64,000 nucleotides of DNA, taken from assembly GCA_905250025.1 (NCBI GenBank), contig CAJNOJ010000155.1, positions 9,912 through 73,911 on the forward strand. Direction: 5' to 3'. Below the pieces are notes generated by a model. It was not told the origin of the DNA and searched no databases. It saw only the letters and a program-made list of their open reading frames with translations. Below are positions 1 to 11,498 of the stretch, in pieces; within the stretch, counting starts at the first letter, position 1; every line of letters starts with the position of its first letter. This DNA comes from Adineta ricciae (taxonomy: Eukaryota > Rotifera > Eurotatoria > Adinetida > Adinetidae). Both the position numbers and the translations under genes were made by a program.

Positions 1-177
1 GAAGAGCTCAAGATCGAATCAGTCGTTGTCGTTTTTTTCTCTGTTCGTTCGTATAATATATAACCTTGTAGATCTCAGGAATTTGTGTGCGTGTCTATCA
101 ATGGCAAAGACACGAATTCTCTTCATCATTTTTCTAATGATCTATTGAATGAGTTTCGTTCGACGAAGACGACGAAT

Positions 178-3100
178 ATGTCGTCGTCGAACTGTGCTCT
201 ATTTGTGATTGTCATCATGAACTTCTCATCGACAGTTCTATTCATCTGTTTGATATTTCTCAAATGGCAAGTTCGTGGTCAAGATGATTCAGGACAACAT
301 TCGTCTTTAACCGTTGAAACTCAATACCTTCGTTTCGATATGAGTCAATATGGGCAAGATGGTGGCGTTTTTTCCAGTAAGTATCTTTCTTCTCCATTCA
401 TAATTTTGTTTTTCATTCGCCGGTTCGCTCGTTTTTCAAGGTCCTAATTTTCCAAACTATTATCCACAAAATACAATCTTGTTTTATCAATTCATTGCTT
501 CATCGGATTATCGTGTTGTGATTGAAATCGATTTCTTTCAAGTTCGCGGTGTGACTCCTCAGTGTACACATGATTATCTCGATGTTTACATCAATGTAAC
601 TAATTTTGACGTTGTACATAATCCAGTTAATGATCAACTACTCCATCGTTACTGTGGCCGAAATAAACCACCTTTGCTTGTCTCATTTACGAATTTACTT
701 CTTTTGGGATTTTTTACTGAAGATACGCAAACTGAGAGGGGCTTTAATGGTTCATTTCGATTTATTCCTGCACAACCTTATCGAAAAAATTTAAAACGTG
801 AACCATGTGATTATGTATTCGATTCATCAGTATCAAAACGTGGAGAATTATTTTCTTCAACATATCCAGGAACTTATCTACCAGTAAGAGAATCGATTTT
901 CGAACAAAAAATCAGTTTTTTTTCGTTTATTTTTAGGGACAATTCTGTAATTATTCATTCGTTGGTCAACCTGGTGAACGTATTCATATTCGCTTTCGTG
1001 ATTTAATTCTCTTCAAAACTCCAAACACTCACCATTGTGCTGTCGATCTAATAAAACTCTATGACAATACCTTAGATCCACCCGAACTTCGTCGATTTCT
1101 TTCAAGTTTTCAATCAGCAAGTCATTCTGAACAACAATATCTCTCTGATCAACACGATCATCATCATATAACTGATCTTTGTGGAACATATGTCCTCCCA
1201 CTTGATGTTTACTCCACGGGTAATTTATTGTTACTCTATTTCATTGCTACACATTATGCCGAGCTGACAGATGAAGAACAAGCACAGATGGCTGAGCATT
1301 CGGGACCAGTTTGGCGGAAAGGTTTCTTTGCTGAGTACGAATTTTCTTCTTCATTGACGAAACTCGATTTTATCAGCAAAAATAAATCGAATCAATATGT
1401 TTCTGGAACTGAATGTGATCAGACCATTAAATCATTTGGACAAGGACATGGTAATCATCAAAGACAATTGATTTCCGACGTTGATTACATTCCCTGTACT
1501 ATCTTTTTTTTAGGAAAATTTCAATCACCTAATTGGCCACACCCTTACAAGCCTCAAACATCGTGCACGACTTATCTATTGGGACTTGATGATCGTTACA
1601 CATTAGAAAATGTGGAAATTGAGTTCGATCAATTTGATATTGATTGTAATTTAGCTTCGCTGGTCATTTATAATGCCAGTCGGATTTACGATTATCGTTT
1701 ACGATCACGTCCGAGTAGCCCATTGTTATCAACTTCGAAATCGTCATTATTTAGTAACTATTATCGACAGGAATTAGATTTTAAAGGAAATCTGTCATTT
1801 TGTGGACATTTTAAGCCCGAAGGACGTTTTGTTTCGAAAAATGCTCTATTAAAACTGTCATTTATCCCAACCGATCGTTCCGGAACGAATGTTTACTCCT
1901 CATTAAATAGCGGAGGTAAATTTCAAGCACGATACAAATTTGTTAAAAGTTACCATCAAGTCTCCGCCGACGAATATGATGGTACCAATCCAAATACTTG
2001 TAATCTTTCTTACTATCAATCTCGCGCACTATTCGGTAACATCATTTCACTCACGTTCTTCCTTATTTCATCCTGTACCTTTTCTTTCCTTTTAGGAAAA
2101 TTCGAACCGCCTCGCTCATCGGAAAACGACTATTTTGCCAATTCAAATTGTACATTTAATTTCTATCCAATGAATGAAAATTCTCGTTTGTTAATCTGGT
2201 ACGATTATTTCAATATTGTCGATGATGATCTGATTCAATGTCCTTCGGATAATTTAACGTACACATACAGTCTTTATTCATCATCAATATTCTATGTTCA
2301 TCCGTTTCGATACTGTGGATATCGAAATTTTCCATCACCATTTTTAAGCGTTCGTTCAACGGAATTATTTCGTATACATTTTCGATCGAATGATGATGCC
2401 GACGCAGGATTAGGATTCGAAGGACGTTATCAATTTGTCAATCAGTCAAATTCATTGTTCTCACCAGCCATATGTCGAACTCCATTTGATTCGATTGTTT
2501 ATGTAAATGAAACCAATGAACCATCAGGAAACATTTCCAGCGATGGCTATCCCGAAAATGTGATCTGCGAATGGTCTTATGTAACATCGCGCGGCTTTCA
2601 ATTTCTGTTAGAACTCAATCTACTGCAAATCGAAGGCTCGAAAACAAAAGATCCACCTCAAGGTTGTCAAACAGCTGTACTGAGAATTTACAGCGAAGGA
2701 CGAATCGATGAATTATGTGGACAACAGGAGGAAATCTATTATTTTACCACCGAATCAAATTGGTTTACTATTCAATTTATTTCCCTGAATCGACAAACGA
2801 AAGAACTTCTTCGTGGTTTTCATATCTATTGGACTGTTATTGAGACAAGAACGAAATCCGTTGATCAACGATGTTCTCTCTCCGATGAGTATTTTTATTG
2901 TAAAAAAACTGCAAATCATTCGATAGGAAATTTTTGTATTCACCGTTCGCTTTTATGCGATGGTCATTCACATTGTCAGCCGATTTCCAATGACGATGAA
3001 CATCCCTCGAATTGTTATATGATGATTCCATCACGTGTCAAACAACCGTTAGCATTGCCATCATCGACCCTATCATTCTTTCACCAACATCTTCTGTTAA

Positions 3101-3345
3101 TTGTCATTATCTTCGTACTTTGTTTAACAATGTTATGTATTGTTTTCATACTAATTTGTTTATTAATCAAAATGAAACGAAGACAACAAGATCGACAATC
3201 GTCGAAACGACGGCGAACAAATCAACGCGATGATTTACTCCTACGCAAAAAGTCGTTGCAAACGTATTCGGATGAAGAAGAAGAAGACGAAGATGATGGT
3301 GAACATCATATAAATAGGATGGAACAAGCTGTGACTACAGTTTAG
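178..3345 (+). CDS. Five-CUB, one-LDLa transmembrane receptor-associated protein (LEV-10/NETO-like)
   Basis: Spliced from five exons; introns at about 377-440, 884-936, 1451-1513 and 2036-2095 each have GT..AG ends. The protein has an N-terminal hydrophobic signal segment, then five CUB-like units. They are recognised by SPNFPNYYP-type starts, paired cysteines and FCGHF, RYCGY or LCGQQ motifs. An LDL-receptor class A module follows (RCSLSDEYFYC to CDGHSHCQPISNDDE), then one transmembrane helix near 3088-3165 and an Arg/Lys- and acid-rich cytoplasmic tail. Five CUBs plus one LDLa plus one helix is the architecture of nematode LEV-10; NETO proteins have two CUBs. In those families such proteins cluster or tune neurotransmitter receptors at synapses. 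That role is inferred from architecture only. The start is the first ATG in frame with the signal segment; an ATG 39 bases downstream would also work. Confidence 0.85.
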
Positions 3346-3954
3346 AAAAACCAAATCAAAAGAAAGAAATTCTATGTTTGATAATCCGTCCGTTGGCTTT
3401 TTTTTCTGTCATTTTATCTTGTTTATGCAAATGAGTATGTGCGAGAGAAAGAAATCTTATGTGAGTGTGTGTTAGAAGAAATAAATGTCAGGTTAAATGA
3501 TTCTAGCCGAAAATCTTTTGAATAGACTAGATTTGCTTGTTTTTCTTTTCTCAGTCGAAGGGTAGGAGAGGAAGTTATGTGTAGAGAAAGATATGTCGAA
3601 AGATAATCAGAGAAGAATTAATGCGATAAAATACGTGCAGGGTTTCGATTACCAACGTTGTTTTGGTTGACAATATTGTTATTTCAGAAGAAATCAGTTC
3701 ACTTCGATATCTTTCGAATGGAATCATTTCCTGCTGATCATGGTTTATAATGAAATCAACTATTGAGATAATCACATTTCTGCAGTTACTCGATCGGTCA
3801 ATTCAATAAGTCTTCTCGGTAGTCATCGTATGAGAGATCTTACACGAATAAGTTCAGAAGAGATCGATCATTTATTTGTAATATATTGATTAGTTGTGAA
3901 TGAATACAATAAAGAATAAGAGCGATTATTGAGTCAATGTATAAATGAATAGAT
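3346..3954. other. Intergenic, convergent 3' flanks
   Basis: This stretch lies between the stop of the CUB protein and the stop of the cystatin, which are convergent. It holds AT-rich sequence with AATAAA-like signals (for example near 3479 and 3908). Short frames on the minus strand have no protein-like composition. I see no gene here. Confidence 0.6.
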
Positions 3955-4499
3955 TTAAAAATGATCAAGTTTTTCAGCTGGACAATCGAGTAGTTTTTCG
4001 CTGATAGCGACTTGTTCTGCTTTACCATGTGTATCTTTTTGCCAGGGAACGTGATAAACGCGAACAGTGGCATATTTCTTATCTGGAAGTTGAACCTGAA
4101 GTGAATCAATTCTTTGTTTGAAATGAGAAAAATATCTGATGAAATACTTTGAAAAAATAGTTTTGCCCAGCGACTACTTGGGTTGAAACTTGAGTAGGTT
4201 TCAATTGGTACGTTTTAGGCACATGAAATTGCTCTTGAAGTTTTTTCTCCGAATGATCTTTATACTAAATATATGTCATTGATTATTTATGAACAAAAAT
4301 GTTTGGATGTCTCTGTACCAAATCCCAAACTTTCAAATCATCTTCATTGACAGGACGAACTGAAGCAATTCCACCGCATAGTATTCTGAAAGATTCGCTG
4401 ATAAACAAAATTAATCAAATATAATTCAACTTACTGTGGAGTCGGTTTAGGTGCTTCGTCTGTTGCCTTAGTAGTTTCGTGTCCAGCGTGAGATGACAT
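3955..4499 (-). CDS. Stefin-type cystatin (cysteine protease inhibitor)
   Basis: Four exons join to about 129 residues. The start reads MSSHAGHETTKATDE. An intron (donor GTAAGT) precedes the segment ILCGGIASVRPVNEDDLKVW. A second intron of about 54 nt follows, and the next exon carries the cystatin inhibitory motif QVVAG in TQVVAGQNYFFK. The last exon reads VQLPDKKYATVRVYHVPW and ends in EKLDHF. The conserved N-terminal glycine region (CGG) and the QxVxG loop are the papain-binding parts of type 1 cystatins. No signal peptide is visible, which fits a cytosolic stefin that restrains cathepsins. The second intron could instead be read as a 30-nt intron; the 54-nt reading fits the other introns in the window better. 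Confidence 0.85.
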
Positions 4500-5512
4500 T
4501 TTTTATATCTAAAAAACATGTTAAAACCGCTTTAGTCTCATAAATCTAATGAAAAAGAAATAAAAAATATGAAAAACGTCTGAAATGCAAAATGTTCTAT
4601 GAATACGTATTTATATTCGCATAAAAAGCAAATGGTTAATGGAGCAATTCGTTTCCTCTCATGTCACTCCCTGTGTTATTCATCATCAACATCGTTAACC
4701 CTTCAATTTACTGTGCTGTTGACGATCGCTCTTTCTTTTCTTTCTTTGAAAAACATACTACGATACAATGGAATGGCTAAACCAATAGACGAACCATATC
4801 GAGGCTCGACAAACGAGAGATGGACCTATATGTGTCTTCTCTCTCTGTCTCTATTACCGGCCCACCATCTCATATTTGCTTCAGAGAAGATGTGAATCAC
4901 TATGTATAAATATTTAATATTTTTTTGCGTTTTGTATTAGTAAGAACATGGGCGAAGATACGATCGGAGCGTTTTCTTAATTACTCTAATGATAAAAATA
5001 AATAGGGATGTTCCTACGCAATGAGTTGTTGAGAACGCGTCGTCTCCGTCAATTTTGTTAACTACGACACACCCATGAAAGCAGATCGATTTCGATTATT
5101 AGCACATCTTTGTCTGTCGAATACTAATGCTGTAGCTAGATGTTTATTGCGAACAGAATACAGTTTTCATTTGATACGATGTGTATATATATATATGTTT
5201 GTTCAGACATCGATGACAAAAGAACTATTATCAATCAAAACATTACTCTCTTACTTTTAAATTTTGATTCTCAGTACATGGCTCGTCTGCAATACAAAAT
5301 AGAGCCAAAACGCTGATGTCTGCATTCAAGTCTTTTCGGGAGTTGAAAGAATGTCTCAACCATGATAGACAGATGGCGCTTGTTGTTTGTTTCTCAGATT
5401 ATATACTGAATAGGTGGAGAATGAAGGTTCTCACCTGAACGATCAATTGACTCATGGTTTCTTTTCAAAGAAAAAAGAATCTGACAGAAAATAGCTCAAC
5501 TCAAGACATAAA
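4500..5512. other. Intergenic, divergent promoter region
   Basis: This is the shared upstream region of the cystatin (minus) and BBS7 (plus). It contains a short TA-rich repeat near 5191-5203 and scattered short frames without coding character, including one at 4599-4895. I could not identify specific elements. Confidence 0.5.
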
Positions 5513-8441
5513 ATGCTTGAATTACAATTAAACCGTGTTGATTATCTAAAAGTAAAAGAAATTTGTCAATCATTCTTTTAAGAAAGAATCATTTTGTTTT
5601 TCGAAGACTATCTCATCCATTCCAACCAAATGTATGCGATTATTATCTCGTGAAAATGTTAAAAAAGACACTCAAAAAGTACACACATATTCTCATGCAT
5701 ATAATTAATATCTGATTTGATTTTTAGCTTGCATTGGGTGAAAGCAATGGAAGTGTGCAACTCTTTTCCATTCGAAAGAAAGACACAAGTGTAATTCTTC
5801 TCAAAAGACATACTTACGAATAATTTATTAGAAAATTTTCCCATTTAGACAATTTTCAAAACGGCACCAGGGAAGCGCATCAACCGGATCGAACTTGGAG
5901 GTCGTCTCGGTGAAATTCCTGATCGAATCTTTGTTGCTGCCGAAAATGAGGTGAAAGGTTATTCGAAAAAAGGCAAACAATTCTATGCATTTGACACGAA
6001 TATCAACGAACCCATTCGGTGCATGTAAGTCTCACTCATTTTCTTCTACTAATCTCACTTTAAAAAAAAACAAAGGAGTATTCTTGGCTCGAGTTTATAC
6101 ACATGTACAGAAACAACTTATACGCATTACATTGAATCCAAAGAAACCGACACAGTGACATTTGCAGCCAAAATGAATGACATTGTTATTTTACCACTTC
6201 CTATTCAAGCTATGCCAGTCGTTGCTTGTCAAGATCGATTGTTAAGACCATTACATGTAAGTCTAAACTAAACCAATTGCAAATCAATATCATAAATTCG
6301 ATTTTGTTCCTCGTAGAAATCTTCAGTGTTGTATGATGCAGAAGTACCTGGTATTCCAACCACTTTAATACTTTCGAACAAAAACGGAGGTATGTCAGAG
6401 AAATTGATTATTGATTGATCAGTATTTTTGTGTTTAGGTCCAACGAAGAGTGAAGTTGTGTATGGAACATCAGATGGTCGTTTGGGTCAACTAGAAATTG
6501 GCAGGTTAGACTTCAGACATATGATTCATTTTCGCATTCATATATATTTAAAACTCTACTAATAGTATCTCAGCTAATAGCAAATGGGAAATAGCAAATC
6601 CCAAGCATTTGTCTGGCATCAGTGCGATCGATTTTTATGATATCCTAGCTGACGGCGTGCCCGATATGATCGTTGCACGTGAAGATGGAACAGTTGAAGT
6701 ATACAATTTCGAAACGACAGATGAACCAGTTCTCAAGTTTACCTTCGTGAGTTACAACATTTTTACTCATTTTTTAAATAATATCTATCGTATGTTTCAG
6801 AATGGCACTGAGAGTATTACGAATATCGAAGGTGGAGTTGTTGGCAATCCGAATTATGACGAGTTGATATGTTGCACATATCAAGGTGAGTATTTTTTGG
6901 TTGATCAATCGATATATTTTTTAACTGAATTCGTTTTAGGTTGGATCTTCGGTTTAACAACTCAGCCATTACAAAATGACTTGGGCGGTGAAGTTGTTAC
7001 TGCACAAAATGATGATCTCAAAAATCGTATTGAAGATCTTAAGTGAGAGAAAAGAGAATTTTTAGAAGAGAATGTTTACATTCCAACTCATTTCTAGGAA
7101 TGAAATTGATGAATTACAAAGACGACTCATAGTGGCACGTGAACGTTACCAAGAAGCCATCAAATCTGACACTCGTGCCTTGTCAACTATTCGAGAATTT
7201 CGTGTTAATGATCGATTTGAACTCAATCGTGATGATGCAACATATAATCTGATGATTGAAAGTGAAATTCCAATCGACAATGTTCTTTTGCAATGTGATG
7301 TCATTTTGGATGTACTCGACGTGGAAAAAAATTCTGCTGTTATGAGCTTCAGTGATTGTGATCCAAGAGTAAAATGAACGTTTTATTTGAACGTAAAATT
7401 TTCTTTGTTTCTCAAGGATAACAATGCCGTACTTGTGACTTATCGTTGTCAAATGAATACAACACGTTTAGAAATGCATGTTCGAACAATCGAAGGTCAT
7501 TATGGAACATTACAATTGTATATCACATCGAAAATTCAACCGCGATGTTCAATGCTTCGCCGGCATATAATAAAACCATTGTCATTACATCAACGAAGTT
7601 CGTCTGCAATCGATCCCAACAAGTAGAGAGAAAATCCAAAAGAAGATATTCTGAAATTTGCTGTTTTATTTTTTAGACGAATGAATACAATGAAAATAAC
7701 AGGATCATTTAGTTATGCAGAAATTCATTCATGGATTCAGTTTTGTCTTGCCGATGTTCCGGAACGACCACCTATTGAAAAAGAAAATCGTTTAGTTTAT
7801 ACAAACATCTTCTTACAAACACAACTGGAATGTATATACAAGTAAGTATTCATTTACAATTCTGATTTTCCTACCGGATATCATCTAAATGAACTCATTT
7901 GTTTTTAGACAAGATGAAGCAATATTTCGTTCGGAAAATGTTTCCACTATCTCCATACTCAAAGATGTAATGAGTAAAAAAGCAACAGAAAAGAAAATCA
8001 CGCTCGATATTTCCTATGGTAATCTCAAACGTCAAAAGAAACTTGTCTTTCGATATGTTGTCTTTGATTTTAGAACTAAGCAATGAAACTATTGCTATAA
8101 CACTTGGTCAAATCCTACCCATGATTGCCCATTATAAAACTCTGACTGACAAATACAATCTGATCGAGCCATTACAAGAGTTAATTATGGATGGTTCATC
8201 GGATAATATTCTCACACCAGAATATCGACAAGTGTTGACAAATGCTGAGTCGATACGTGAACAACATAAACAAACACCAGTACATTTGAATCGTTTGTGT
8301 AGTATGGTAGCAGATTTGTTCATCGATAAACATAAATTCGAAGGAACAAATGTGAAAGCAAAGATTCCGACTCTATTCGAAAAACTGAATACGTCATTTA
8401 CTCAACCGCAGATTTTCATTGACTTTTTTAATTCATTATAA
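5513..8441 (+). CDS. BBS7: Bardet-Biedl syndrome 7 protein (BBSome subunit)
   Basis: A multi-exon gene with a dozen or so short GT..AG introns. The start is [13 protein letters not shown], which lines up with the MDLILNRMDYLQ start of animal BBS7; the first intron begins immediately after it. Further matches run in order: [154 protein letters not shown] and [18 protein letters not shown]. These cover the beta-propeller, coiled-coil, GAE and platform regions. BBS7 sits in the BBSome, the coat that moves membrane cargo in cilia. The protein ends near the family's usual length, with FIDFFNSL. Confidence 0.95.
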
Positions 8442-8452
8442 CCTATTTGATT

Positions 8453-8796
8453 CTATTTATTATTGCTGTTGTGAAATAATTGTTCTTGAAAATAGAATTC
8501 AATCTGGAGATGCTTGAGTTGATCTAAAGATGGTTGATGAACAATTTTTTCTAATAAAATATCGCCAATGATGAATTTCATAATGAGCTGAAACTTCCTT
8601 GTCTACACGGATGTCTCTCAAATGCGAGAACAATAAAATGATTTTTCACGGTTATAACAATCTTTTCTAAACCCGTCGCACATGACTTTATTGGAATATC
8701 ATTGAAATAAACATCTGGAGATTTGCGCATTACAGTGTAGAGAAAGACTAAACACGTCTGTGTCTGATTTACATGTCGAATTGGAAGTGAACACAT
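8453..8796 (-). CDS. Uncertain small protein, no family recognised
   Basis: A minus-strand frame starts MCSLPIRHVNQTQTC and includes FLYTVMRKSPDVYFNDIP. It could be joined by a 62-nt intron (donor GTGAAAAA, acceptor TTTCAG, about 8588-8649) to an in-frame exon reading LIMKFIIGDILLEKIVHQP and ending HNSNNK. The codon choice looks protein-like and four cysteines lie in the first exon. The frame extends upstream through a hydrophobic stretch without an ATG, so the true start may be missing. It lies convergent with the end of BBS7. It could be a broken gene or chance; I assign no function. Confidence 0.25.
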
Positions 8797-8939
8797 CACG
8801 TATGAAGAACATAAGCAGAATAATGCAATATATATTTGAGTTGTGAATAGTCAAAAGAGGAAGATAAAAATCATAATGAAATTTTTATGAACTAAATTTG
8901 ACTGATAATATATTTTCTTGAGCAAAGCATCTTCCACAT

Positions 8940-9055
8940 GCCTACTCAGAGCAATGTCTCCGGGTCCCGGATCCGTATGTTTTTAGTGTCGTTCTTTCGA
9001 ATTCAGCCTGTAACTTTTGTTATGGGCGTTAATCGATGAGTACGGAGTCCTTTCT
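8940..9055. other. GC-richer segment with inverted repeats; possible structured RNA
   Basis: Within AT-rich flanks this segment contains the short hairpin TCCGGGTCCCGGA (8959-8971), a small hairpin TAACTTTTGTTA (9011-9022), and a near-complementary pair GGATCCGTA (8969-8977) with TACGGAGTCC (9041-9050). No long frame covers it and no RNA family was recognised. The first hairpin and the long-range pair overlap by three bases, so they would compete. Strand is unknown. Confidence 0.3.
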
Positions 9056-9755
9056 GGTACCGATTCGGTGTAAATTTTGTTTTTAATATCAGAATCAATA
9101 AAATTGTCAATAATTTTGTTCGATCAATTCGGTAGAAACAAGAACAAAACAACAACACTTTCTGAGAAGATCATTCTTATTGAGACCCGTTTGATTGATC
9201 TTTGGCAAATTCGTTCTTTTCCAAACAGATCTGCTAAAATTCACAATTACCTTTACTTTTCTAAAAATTTTAATTATTATCGTTAAGTCGTTTAACAAGT
9301 CTTACCTGATGTTTGACGAACACAATCTGTGTTCTTGTCCGATAAGAAACTTTGATAGGTCATTCATTCCACAATTGTGCAATAATGTCAAACTCTGAAG
9401 GCGAATTCAATTTTCGACTTTACTACTACTATTATGATTATATTTATCAAGTTATTTGATTATTCCTTTCATTTCAAATACATGTCATCTACTGATATAA
9501 ATGATAGAAGTTCTTAAAATTCATAATTAGCTGTATGATTTATCGATAAAAACTATGCATATCCATCATTCATTGAGTGACATCAAACTTTCGAAGGTAC
9601 AAATTTGCACTTGACGTTCATTTATTGAGTTTTATAAATAAAACATATAAGAATTGATGAAAACAGGATTTTTCTATAAGGGTGGATTTACTGACGAAGT
9701 TGGATAAACTCTATATAGACAACAAAAGCTTAATCGAAGTTTAATCGAAAATTAA
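9056..9755. other. Intergenic, nothing recognised
   Basis: AT-rich sequence downstream of the HHE gene. Overlapping frames on both strands near 9077-9398 have low-complexity Phe/Ile/Asn composition and no domain signature. I see no gene. Confidence 0.5.
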
Positions 9756-10366
9756 TTACTTGAGATTTGATGAATATTTTGCTTGCTGAAAGTCATTGGC
9801 TAAAGATGAACTTTGATCAGGTATTAAAACTTCTTCTAACTTTGGTAAATTTTGATTTTGTTCACTGAAAAAGAAATACTTTTTTTAAAATTGGTGCTTG
9901 TCAAATTCGAAAATAAAAACCGTTGAATATGCTTGTGAAACAATTCAATTAATTGATCAAATATAAAACGATACTTTGGATCTGTTATTGTTGTCAAGTC
10001 AAGAATAAATAAAAGCTTTTTCATCTAAATAACAAATATAAAATATCGGATAATTAGATAATGATGAAAACAACCTCACGATGATCGCGTTGACTTTGAT
10101 GAATCAGTTCTGTATTGTTTTCTTTGATATATTTCTCATAAGCAGGAAAAAGAATGAGTTCTTCAGCTGTCGAGTGTCGGATGAAATCTTGTCGAAATTG
10201 ATTTGACCAAGACTGTTGATCATCAACATTTCCATTACTCATTATGTAATTCTGTAAAACACGACTAAAACAAAGTTATTATCAAATAATGTTGTGTTAT
10301 TCAAACCTCCAACAGTTTTTGAAGTTTTTTATGAGCATCTTTGATAATCTCGGATATTGTAGACAT
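9756..10366 (-). CDS. HHE (hemerythrin-like) cation-binding domain protein
   Basis: Four exons give a protein of about 140 residues. The start is MSTISEIIKDAHKKLQKLLE. Splicing at GTTTGAAT..TTTTACAG leads to NYIMSNGNVDDQQSWSNQF, then FIRHSTAEELILFPAYEKY and HQSQRDHRE. A third exon gives KKLLFILDLTT and FDQLIELFHKHIQR. A final exon, after an intron at about 9847-9902, gives EQNQNLPKLEEVL and ends SSNLK. The ordered His/Glu residues (AHKKL, RHSTAEE, DHRE, FHKH) match the four-helix HHE fold, which binds a di-iron or similar centre. Reading through the last intron would give a different lysine-rich tail. The family is common in fungi and bacteria and patchy in animals. Its substrate cannot be inferred here. 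Confidence 0.8.
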
Positions 10367-10808
10367 ATTGAAGTGATTTTTATGTCTGTTTATTGTAATG
10401 ATCACTATCAGTCCTTCGCAGTATGTTTGTTATTTTTGACTCTCTAATAATTGAATCATTCAACCGTAAGAGAAACGACGACTTGTACTAATCGGACAAG
10501 TTTCAAGTCAAGAAGTGTGTTTTGACTAATCTTAACCTACCTGTCGGCATTCGTTGTGAAAACTATCTCATCGTAATGTATACACTGGTTTAAAAATACA
10601 ACCTAAGTGGTTATTGACAACCTCATTCTTATTGTAAAATTGAGAGTTCAGTTTTGTCCTTTGAGTCATACGTGTGATAGGTTTACATTCATTTTTGTTT
10701 GTTAGATCTCGACGATGATCTCGTCGGATTGATGTTGTTCTTTTTTTATTTCAATTCTTGTTAACCCAAATCGACTCGGATACAAAAACAAAGGAAAACA
10801 AACTGTTT
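10367..10808. other. Intergenic
   Basis: Spacer between the start of the HHE gene and the end of the L13 gene, which are in the same orientation. It must hold the HHE promoter and the L13 3' end. No gene or repeat was seen. Confidence 0.5.
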
Positions 10809-11498
10809 TTATTTTTCTTTTTTGGGTTTCTTTTCATCTTCAGCAGCTTGTTTAGCTTTCTTTTCACGTTGACCGATTAAACGTGCATCAGCACGAGCCA
10901 TACGAATAGCTTGAAAAGCTTGAAATTTCGTATCAGCATCATTGACTGGTCGAGCTTTTTCCCGTGTAACACGTTGTTTAACTGGCATAACACGTTGTTT
11001 CTTCAATTGAACAGCCAATTTGGTTTCTTCAGGTTTAGCATCGTTCTTCTTGGGTTTATCGGCTTTCAATGGGAATAAGATAAGTTTGCCAAGATATTGT
11101 TTCAAACGTTGAACATTGAGCTAAGAAAACAGAAATCCATGAATGATCAACGAAATAATTCAAAAAATTACTTGGAGAGCTTCAGTTGATTTATTTCGTC
11201 GTCGATGATCAACAGAAATTCCAATTGTTCGAGCATAGGTTGGGTGAAGACCAGCAGCACGAATTTCATCCAATGAAAAACCACGTCCAGCACGAACTTT
11301 TGTGTTGTAACGACGTGTTTCACCACGAACTATTGGCCGTAATGAACCTTTAGCTGGACGTGGAGCAACACGTTGAGCTTTGGTTAAACGTTTTTGATGT
11401 CGGCGAGCTTTGCGACCAGGTTGGTCAAACCATGTGCGGACGTGTAATTGCCACTTTTTATGAAAGTGAGCATTTGGGATAACGTTGTTATGTTTCAT
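10809..11498 (-). CDS. RPL13: Large-subunit ribosomal protein eL13
   Basis: Two exons: 11172-11498 and 10809-11120, joined over a roughly 51-nt intron. The first exon encodes [20 protein letters not shown], then [37 protein letters not shown] and [20 protein letters not shown], all hallmarks of eukaryotic L13. The second gives [18 protein letters not shown] and a lysine-rich tail ending KKPKKEK. The protein is about 212 residues, normal for the family. It is a structural component of the 60S ribosomal subunit. The upstream sequence holds a polypyrimidine stretch and an AG at about 11531-11550 on the minus strand, suggesting a 5'-UTR intron as is usual for ribosomal-protein genes. Confidence 0.97.

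Noticed and set aside
4599-4895. 98-codon plus-strand frame upstream of BBS7
   Set aside because: No family features, and it lies in the promoter spacer.
9300-9400. CTTACCTGATG resembling the U1 5' end
   Set aside because: Only the ACTTACCTG-like core matches, without the U1 stems or Sm site; more likely chance.
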